Positions 5,284-10,906 of a DNA stretch of 12,338 bases are shown piece after piece (position 1 is the stretch's first letter; every line of letters begins with the position of its first letter). The stretch is from Leptolyngbya sp. SIO4C1 (GTDB lineage Bacteria > Cyanobacteriota > Cyanobacteriia > Phormidesmidales > Phormidesmidaceae): positions 1 through 12,338 of the forward strand of contig JAAHIA010000110.1 in assembly GCA_010671975.1 (NCBI GenBank), read 5' to 3'. The notes under the pieces are model-generated. The model searched no databases. It was given only the letters and a program-made list of their open reading frames with translations, and had not been told where the DNA came from. The translations under genes and the position numbers were made by a program.

Positions 5284-7857
5284 GTGGTCGCAACCGTCTC
5301 TAGGAGAATACAGCTTGTTGAAGATGAAACACAGAGCCTGCTGGCTTGGGCAGACAGTATTCAACAGTCGACAGATACCTACTTTGTAAAGGCTCAGAAG
5401 CTAGCGCGGCGGCTAGGCGCCCACTACCGCCACGATCGGCTGACTGAAATTGGCTTTTGGACCCCAGAGCTAGCCGGTGACATCATTCAGTCTGAGCACA
5501 AGATTGACTTAGAAATCTACACGCCGCTACAGCCGATTGACTTTCGCGCCACCGAGCAGCAGGTTGAGTTTCAGCGAGTGCGCGTACCGATTGTCAAACA
5601 GGGTGAGTTTGTCTGGGCCGTGCTGGAGGGCATGACCCCAGGCAACCGCAGCCGCGCCGGCAGCTTTTACTGGCTGCGCTACGTCGATCCAGAAGGACGT
5701 ATTCGCATCATTCGCGATCCGCTGGCCTATTCGCTGCCCTACGGGGTCTTTGCACCAGCAGAGCTCTACGACATGGAACGGCTGCAGCGCCAGCGGGCCG
5801 ATCGCAGCTATTTCCGCAAAACAGGCGTCACCAACCTCGACGCTGAAATTCCGCGCGTGCCGGCGCCGACGAATATTCTGCAGATCCATATCAAAACGGC
5901 ATCGGCAGCCGGCAGCCTAGAAGGGTTGACCGAAATCTATCGAAGAATGTCTCAAAAACTCGCTGCTGGCGAAGCGCTAACGCCGCAGGAAGAAGTCTAT
6001 GCCGGCTACGATGCGATTCAGCTGCTGCCGGTTGAGCCAACCATTGAATATCGGCGCGAAGATGCTCATTTTGAATATGAGTTTTTTGCGATCGCTTCTC
6101 TCGACGACGATGCCCATGCCAGCGAGACGCCCCCTGTAACCGTGACGCTGCGCAAGCCGAATACGCAAAACTGGGGCTATGATGTGCCAATTCTGGGCTC
6201 TAGCGCGACCAATCCAGCCGTGTTGGGCAGCCTGCGACCGCACGAGGTTATTGACTTCATTACCACGCTGCACAACTTTTCTGAGGGTCCCATTCAGCTA
6301 ATTTACGACTTGGTCTATGGCCATGCCGACAATCAGGCGCTTGAGCTGCTGACGCACCAATTCCTCAAAGGCCCTAACATGTACGGCCAAGACCTCAACC
6401 ACCAGTCGCCTCAGGTGCGCGCCAGTCTGCTAGAGATGCAGCGCCGCAAAATCAACACCGGCGCAGACGGTGTGCGCGTCGATGGTGGGCAAGATTTTCG
6501 CTTCTTCAACCCGCTGACCGATCGCGTCGAGCAGGACGATGCTTACCTGCTGGCGATGAGCGACGTGGTGCAGGAGATTGGCGGCAGCCGACGGCTGATG
6601 TTTACCATCTTTGAAGACGGTCGCCCCTGGCCTCAAGAAGGCTGGGAAGAAATTTCGCGCTATCGCGAGCTGATTGAGCAAAAGCCTGGCTCCTTTCAGT
6701 GGGGACCGCTGATCTTTGCGCACAACACGCCGACGCTCAAAGGGTTTTGGGATCGTAAGTGGCGGCGCGTTTGCGAAGTCATCTTTCAGGGCGACCACTG
6801 GATTACCGGCTGCGGCAACCACGACACCGTGCGGCGCGGCAATCAGGTGGATGAAAACAGCGACATCAACTGGAATCTGGGTCAAACCCTGCCAGACGTG
6901 CTGCACACTGCCTATAACAATCCGGCAACGCAGCTTTGGGTCTACGGCTTTAGCCCGGGCCTGCCGATGGACTTTCTCAACGCTAATATTGGCGCCGCCT
7001 GGGGATTTTTCCGCAATACGGACGATCGCTACGGCGTGAAGGTCGTCTCGGAAGAAATTGGTTTTCTAGACTGGCAGGTTGAGCCTGAAGCATATACCCA
7101 GACAGACGCTTTTCCGCGACTCAAGCAGCTGGGCTTTGTAGATTTCCAGCAGCTGCGAGATTTTGCTAGAGCGCTGCATGAGGCCATGATTGCCACCGAC
7201 TATGACATGGAAGAGGTGGCTAAGATCTGCAAGCTGTGCCTCGACGAGGGCGACAGCGTCTGCAGCGTTCCCGAACTAGAGGACCTGTTTAGCGAACCGT
7301 CGCTGCCTAAGTTTTTGTCTACTCTAGACGTGCCGAAGCTGAAGCAGTTCGCCATGGCCTTCATGGAAGACGGGCATGATTTTTGCAACGTGTCTCGCTA
7401 CTACGAGCGAATTCCGGCAGGCATCAGCCATTTTCACCTAGCCCTGCGACGCTACCGTCAGCGCCATGCCTGGCTGCAGAAAAATCTGACCGGTCAAGAT
7501 CGCTTCAATCGGATTAGCGACGATCGCAGAACGCTTTTCTACGGTCTGAGAATGCAGCCTGAAGCCAAAGGTAGCGAAACACCCGCCAGCGTTGCCATGG
7601 TGGCTCACATGGGCGGCGAGCCGCTGAAGGTACGACTGGGCGACTGGCTACAGCTCGATATGGATCACTGGCGCGTTGCGATCGCCACGCCCGACCTTGA
7701 CATTCAGACCGACCTCAAAGATCTGTATGCCTTCGAGCTCAAAGACAGTCAGGCGGTGCTGCTAGAGCCCATTGACAGCAGTGCTGAGACAATGGCAGAG
7801 CAAAAAAATCAATTTGATGGCCTAACGAACAGCTATCCGGTTAAAACGATGGCTTAA
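5284..7857 (+). CDS. gghA: Glucosylglycerol hydrolase GghA (GH13-like)
   Basis: This enzyme hydrolyses GG to glucose and glycerol when salt stress falls. It matches what I know of Synechocystis Slr1670, needed for GG re-assimilation. The protein has 857 residues from a GTG start with a good ribosome binding site. A CBM48-like beta domain covers about 95-160. It is followed by a GH13-type barrel with beta-2 motif YDAIQLLPVEP (242-252), NWGYDV, region I DLVYGH (342-347), region II GVRVDGG with the presumed nucleophile Asp400, region III FEDG with presumed acid/base Glu444, and region IV GNHDT with Asp514. All catalytic residues are present. A helical insert after the barrel carries Cys649, Cys652, Cys660 and Cys701. 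Divergent from ggpS and followed by a 106-codon gene after 167 bp. Specificity is inferred from overall resemblance and context; another alpha-glucosidase role is possible. Confidence 0.88.
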   Translation: MVATVSRRIQLVEDETQSLLAWADSIQQSTDTYFVKAQKLARRLGAHYRHDRLTEIGFWTPELAGDIIQSEHKIDLEIYTPLQPIDFRATEQQVEFQRVRVPIVKQGEFVWAVLEGMTPGNRSRAGSFYWLRYVDPEGRIRIIRDPLAYSLPYGVFAPAELYDMERLQRQRADRSYFRKTGVTNLDAEIPRVPAPTNILQIHIKTASAAGSLEGLTEIYRRMSQKLAAGEALTPQEEVYAGYDAIQLLPVEPTIEYRREDAHFEYEFFAIASLDDDAHASETPPVTVTLRKPNTQNWGYDVPILGSSATNPAVLGSLRPHEVIDFITTLHNFSEGPIQLIYDLVYGHADNQALELLTHQFLKGPNMYGQDLNHQSPQVRASLLEMQRRKINTGADGVRVDGGQDFRFFNPLTDRVEQDDAYLLAMSDVVQEIGGSRRLMFTIFEDGRPWPQEGWEEISRYRELIEQKPGSFQWGPLIFAHNTPTLKGFWDRKWRRVCEVIFQGDHWITGCGNHDTVRRGNQVDENSDINWNLGQTLPDVLHTAYNNPATQLWVYGFSPGLPMDFLNANIGAAWGFFRNTDDRYGVKVVSEEIGFLDWQVEPEAYTQTDAFPRLKQLGFVDFQQLRDFARALHEAMIATDYDMEEVAKICKLCLDEGDSVCSVPELEDLFSEPSLPKFLSTLDVPKLKQFAMAFMEDGHDFCNVSRYYERIPAGISHFHLALRRYRQRHAWLQKNLTGQDRFNRISDDRRTLFYGLRMQPEAKGSETPASVAMVAHMGGEPLKVRLGDWLQLDMDHWRVAIATPDLDIQTDLKDLYAFELKDSQAVLLEPIDSSAETMAEQKNQFDGLTNSYPVKTMA

Positions 7858-7925
7858 TTGAGGAACAGCGGCAGTGACGGTTCGCTCAGCTGGCGTAAAC
7901 TGGGAAAATTTATCGAGCAGTAACT

Positions 7926-7943
7926 TTTCTATCTTGATAGAAA
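7926..7943. promoter_or_regulatory. 18-bp dyad over a -35 element
   Basis: TTTCTATC (7926-7933) and GATAGAAA (7936-7943) form a perfect dyad around a 2-bp centre. The right half overlaps the -35 TTGATA (7934-7939) of the predicted promoter of the next gene. That is a classic position for a repressor operator; alternatively it is an AT-rich RNA hairpin at the end of the gghA transcript. Confidence 0.55.
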
Positions 7944-7961
7944 TTTTCAAAATGCTACGAT
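7934..7961 (+). promoter_or_regulatory. Predicted promoter of the 106-codon gene
   Basis: TTGATA (7934-7939) and TACGAT (7956-7961) are separated by 16 bp, and TGC before the -10 makes it an extended -10 type. Transcription would start near 7968, leaving about 57 nt of leader before the ATG at 8025. Confidence 0.5.
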
Positions 7962-8015
7962 AACTTAACTTCTATGCCTAGCGCTGAAAAGTTCATTCCC
8001 TCGTTCATAGATGTT

Positions 8016-8020
8016 AGGAG
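8016..8020 (+). promoter_or_regulatory. Ribosome binding site deciding the start at 8025
   Basis: AGGAG lies 4 nt before the ATG at 8025. The upstream in-frame ATG at 7974 has no such site and would lie only a few bases after the predicted transcription start. Confidence 0.65.
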
Positions 8021-8024
8021 AAAT

Positions 8025-8345
8025 ATGGAACAGAAGCTCAGAGAACTCATTGGGCAGCCCGGTGTGTGGCTTTACGTCCAAAGCAGCAATGGCTGGTTCA
8101 AAAATGTAGAGATTCTGGAAGTCGCCTCTGAAACCATTACTTTTCGATATGAGTCTGAGAGCGAAACCGAGCGCAAAGTCTGGGAAAAGACGACCCGCTT
8201 AGACAACGTTGCTGAAATTGAAGTGCGCCTGCTTGCCGTTCCCAAAGCAACTCAGCAGTTAGATACCATTCGCGGCCAGCTATCGCGGCTATTAGAACAG
8301 AGCGATTCAACCGCCAGCGAAGCGACTGATTCTGACTGTCGATAG
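8025..8345 (+). CDS. Small cyanobacterial protein of unknown function
   Basis: The protein has 106 residues from the ATG backed by AGGAG. It is soluble, with no signal peptide or membrane segment. Residues 14-73 read as a small beta-rich domain with regularly spaced aromatics and acidic positions: VWLYV (14-18), Trp24, ITFRYESESETE (38-49), VWEK (52-55), RLDNVAEIE (58-66) and a closing VP (72-73). Residues 74-96 are likely helical, and the tail is rich in Ser, Asp and Thr. The pattern resembles a family of roughly 100-residue cyanobacterial proteins of unknown function that I recall as DUF6679; I am not certain of the number. It follows gghA on the same strand, has its own predicted promoter, and ends 23 bp before the convergent helicase gene. 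A link to GG turnover is only suggested by position. Confidence 0.75.
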   Translation: MEQKLRELIGQPGVWLYVQSSNGWFKNVEILEVASETITFRYESESETERKVWEKTTRLDNVAEIEVRLLAVPKATQQLDTIRGQLSRLLEQSDSTASEATDSDCR

Positions 8346-8354
8346 ACCTCGCAC

Positions 8355-8368
8355 GCTAGCCTGCTAGC
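8355..8368. terminator. Possible weak bidirectional terminator
   Basis: GCTAGC-CT-GCTAGC fills most of the 23-bp gap between two convergent genes and can form a 5-bp stem with a 4-nt loop on either strand. There is no long T-run, so this is tentative. Confidence 0.3.
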
Positions 8369-10264
8369 TTAATCCACTTCCGCAGACAGCGGTTCTAGCC
8401 CTGCCGCAGCCAGACTGTCGTAGGTGCTATCCATTGCAGGCTCGGGGGGCACAAAAACCACAAAGCCATCCCGACCGCGCGTCAGCAGCACCCGATAGCT
8501 GTTCAGCCGCAGTCGCAGCGGATTGCTGACATTTTTTTGGCGCACTGAGCTAGTCCAGCCATCCTGCCAGGTTAGGTCGCTGCCCCAGCAAACGATAGGA
8601 AAATCAAGCTCTAACCCCTGACAGCCAAACTCAGTCACGACGCCCGTTAGCGCACAGCAAGACAGCAGCGAATCCGGCGGGTCTATATACCAGGGGCCTA
8701 CCTTCAGCCGCTGCGTCGCTAGGTAGTCATTCGCCACGCCATATTTAGCTAAGTTACGCGCTCGAGAAGAGGCCATCAGGCCGTAGCGCTTATCAACCTG
8801 TTCAGCATATCGCTGCCGACAGTAGGCTTTGGCGGTCTCTAAATCGCGGGCGACGTACATATCAAAGCCGCTAAGCTGCGGCCTGAGGGCAGCCGCTGCG
8901 GCAAAGTCGCTGTCTAGCAGGTACCCTACCCAGCGCTGCAAATCTTTAGCCAAGTGGCTGCGCAGCGACAGGCTCAGATCCAAAAAAGGCTGTGGCTGTA
9001 GCGATAGGCCCGGCTCGAAGTAGGTAGCCTGCTGCGGTGAGCAATGCACCTGCCAATCTACGGCTGAGCTAGCAACCGCTTCGTTCCACTGCTCTGTCCC
9101 TTCTTCCTCGCCGACGTGAATCTCTTGACCTTCGCCAATCAGCCCTAGAACGACGCACCAGTCGGGTACGCGCGAGGCAATGTTCAATACCGCACCGGCG
9201 GCGGCTTGCTCAATTCCATACTTTTCGCCCATGCGCGCTGCATCCCAGGCGCGCTGTGCCTCATCAAACACGATGATGTGCTCGGGCGGCGCTTTTTGCT
9301 GTCGCACCTCATAGGTGAGGTAGAAGTTGCGCACCGGCTGCACAAAGGCCCGACTCTTCAGCGCATATTGCAGCACCGTGATCAGCGGTCCGTTGCCAGA
9401 CAGCAGCACTGCCTGCTTTTGATTGTCGGTGCGCAGCGGATGCTGATAGACAAACTGCAGTCCCACCAGCGTTTTACCTGCGCCAGGCACGCCGGTAATC
9501 AGCACCAGATGACGCTCCTGCTGCGCCTGAGCCTGCACCACCAGCTGGCCGAGATAGTCAAGCACGTCTGGAATGCGCGCGCTGTGGGCGCGGCGAATAT
9601 TGGGCAGCGGCTCGTTTTCAAAGATAGTCCGGGCCGCCTGGATCACGGTCGGCAGCGGTGCATAGTCGGCGGCGCGCCAGGCTTCTAGCGATAGCTGGGC
9701 GGCTCCCTTTGACTGACCCAGATCGCCCAAGTAGGCAGCAATTTCAGCTGGCCCCAGCACTACCACAGCGTCCTGCACTTCCCCAGACTGCTCGCGCCGG
9801 GTCAGCACCAGCGCCGCGCTAACGTCGCACTGCTGCGCCACGCTGTGATATTCGGCCAGATCGCGGGCATAGGCCGCTGCCTGGTCGCGATCGGCTGCTG
9901 CGATCGCAGCCTTCTGCTTAAATTCCAGCACCGCTATCTGCCCTGGCGCTAATACCAAAACATCCGGCCGTCGCCCGCCCTCGCGCGGCAGCTCATATTC
10001 AAACAGGATGAGCCACTGTGCTGCCTCCGCCCGGTCTTCTATCAGCTGGGTGAGCTGCGATCGTAGCACCGTCGCACAGTCCTGCCAAGCCTGCTGCTGC
10101 GTTTTTGTCGCCTGCTGCTGATAGCGCTGGTAGTAGGCCGCTCTCATCTGCGGCAGCCAGTCTGAGGCCGCTGAGAAGTCGGCAATCGTTCCGCCCCATA
10201 GCCAAGGCTCAGCGGTTTCAGTTCCGAAGAGGGAGAGCTGATCGGACGGAGAGGTCTGCACCAT
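8369..10264 (-). CDS. DUF2075 helicase-like ATPase with N-terminal PD-(D/E)XK nuclease domain
   Basis: A 631-residue soluble protein of two parts. Residues about 85-135 show a nuclease signature of the RecB/Cas4 type: Asp101 (RRPDVLVL), Glu114-x-Lys116 (VLEFK) and Gln128-x3-Tyr132 (QAAAY). Residues about 250-615 form a superfamily-1-like ATPase: Walker A GVPGAGKT at 258-265, Walker B VFDEAQR at 332-338 (the DEAQ box of the DUF2075 family), a conserved IGEGQEI, a late GCQGLELDF segment and the arginine motif RVLLTRGR near the end. It probably unwinds or translocates on nucleic acid and cleaves it, in repair or phage defence; neither is shown. ATG 10264 is chosen; a TTG six bases upstream is the only alternative because a stop (10277-10279) precedes it. 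The ribosome binding site is poor. It stands alone, convergent to the preceding gene and divergent from the next. Confidence 0.85.
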   Translation of the reverse strand: MVQTSPSDQLSLFGTETAEPWLWGGTIADFSAASDWLPQMRAAYYQRYQQQATKTQQQAWQDCATVLRSQLTQLIEDRAEAAQWLILFEYELPREGGRRPDVLVLAPGQIAVLEFKQKAAIAAADRDQAAAYARDLAEYHSVAQQCDVSAALVLTRREQSGEVQDAVVVLGPAEIAAYLGDLGQSKGAAQLSLEAWRAADYAPLPTVIQAARTIFENEPLPNIRRAHSARIPDVLDYLGQLVVQAQAQQERHLVLITGVPGAGKTLVGLQFVYQHPLRTDNQKQAVLLSGNGPLITVLQYALKSRAFVQPVRNFYLTYEVRQQKAPPEHIIVFDEAQRAWDAARMGEKYGIEQAAAGAVLNIASRVPDWCVVLGLIGEGQEIHVGEEEGTEQWNEAVASSAVDWQVHCSPQQATYFEPGLSLQPQPFLDLSLSLRSHLAKDLQRWVGYLLDSDFAAAAALRPQLSGFDMYVARDLETAKAYCRQRYAEQVDKRYGLMASSRARNLAKYGVANDYLATQRLKVGPWYIDPPDSLLSCCALTGVVTEFGCQGLELDFPIVCWGSDLTWQDGWTSSVRQKNVSNPLRLRLNSYRVLLTRGRDGFVVFVPPEPAMDSTYDSLAAAGLEPLSAEVD

Positions 10265-10369
10265 GCGCAAGCGTTGTCATTACTCAGTAACTACTCTCCA
10301 TTTATTAAATTCCTCAAACTCTTACGCCGCTTCTCTCTATTAGCAGAAAAAAACGCGACACAATAGGGG

Positions 10370-10789
10370 ATGTTGTCCCAAGCTGCCAATCCTATGGACG
10401 TCCAAGCTGCCTCCACGCGGTTACTGGTTTCGGATATCAAAACCTGCTGCGAGTTCTATCGCGACCTGCTCGGCCTGCCGGTCGTCATTGAAGATCTCGA
10501 ACGCGGCTACGTAGAATTCGAAATAGCCAACATGCGGCTGTCTTTATTTTCACAACAAGAGATGGCTGAAATCATTCACACTACCGATAAACCCAGTCAA
10601 GCCGACTGCCAAGATAAAGTTTTGCTCATTTTTAAAGTTAGAAACGTAGACGATGTCTATCACAACCTGCATCTCAAAGGCATCAAATTTGACGAACCCC
10701 CTACCAAAAATGCCGACTTCGCCCTCAAAATTGCCTACTGCCGCGATCCTGAGAATAATTTAATTGGCCTATTTGAACCGCTGATGTGA
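10370..10789 (+). CDS. VOC-fold (glyoxalase/bleomycin-resistance-like) protein
   Basis: The protein has 139 residues from ATG 10370, or 131 from ATG 10394; neither has a proper ribosome binding site, and the domain begins just after the second. Two beta-alpha-beta-beta-beta halves are visible. The first starts STRLLVSDIKTCCEFYRDLLGLPV and ends in MRLSLFSQ. The second starts VLLIFKVRNVDDVYHNLHLKGI and ends IAYCRDPENNLIGLFEP, the usual VOC closing motif. By eye, most of the His/Glu metal ligands of glyoxalase I are replaced (Ser for the first His, Leu for the second, Gly for the last Glu). A metal-dependent glyoxalase is therefore unlikely; a ligand-binding or other VOC role is more plausible. 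It is 117 bp upstream of glpK on the same strand and could be co-transcribed, though a large inverted repeat lies between. Substrate unknown. Confidence 0.82.
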   Translation: MLSQAANPMDVQAASTRLLVSDIKTCCEFYRDLLGLPVVIEDLERGYVEFEIANMRLSLFSQQEMAEIIHTTDKPSQADCQDKVLLIFKVRNVDDVYHNLHLKGIKFDEPPTKNADFALKIAYCRDPENNLIGLFEPLM

Positions 10790-10801
10790 TTTTGAGTTTT
10801 A

Positions 10802-10862
10802 GATTTTAGACTCTAGAGCCGTTCGCTAGCTTTCCAAAATCCAAAATCGGCCCTCTAAAATC
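10802..10862. repeat. Imperfect inverted repeat between the VOC gene and glpK
   Basis: GATTTTAGA (10802-10810) pairs perfectly with TCTAAAATC (10854-10862). Inside it GAGCCG (10816-10821) pairs with CGGCCC (10848-10853) at five of six positions, with CTCTA bulged. The loop carries CCAAAATCCAAAATC. Runs of GATTTT on the left and CCAAAATC on the right resemble short interspersed repeats found between genes in many cyanobacteria. It could also act as a terminator for the VOC gene or as part of the glpK leader. Confidence 0.6.
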
Positions 10863-10906
10863 CTCAGGCCTATCCGTATCGCTACTAAAGGAGATTCTCT
10901 TTAAAA

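Larger units (their letters stand above)
7858..8024. other. Spacer downstream of gghA
   Basis: This 167-bp gap holds an inverted repeat GAAAATTT (7904-7911)/AAATTTTC (7941-7948), a dyad at 7926-7943 and a promoter for the next gene. No GC-rich terminator for gghA is seen; the AT-rich hairpin followed by TTTTC might serve weakly. Confidence 0.45.

Noticed and set aside
5161..5364. 67-residue minus-strand frame upstream of ggpS, considered as a GgpR candidate
   Set aside because: It mostly overlaps the gghA leader and coding start, has no domain-like composition I recognise, and ends about 335 bp from ggpS, further than the overlapping arrangement described for ggpR.
6430..6906. 158-residue minus-strand frame inside gghA
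   Set aside because: It lies antisense to the GH13 catalytic regions II-IV; composition is typical of a shadow frame.
9206..9688. 160-residue plus-strand frame inside the DUF2075 gene
   Set aside because: It is antisense to the Walker A/B coding region; no domain or ribosome binding site supports it.
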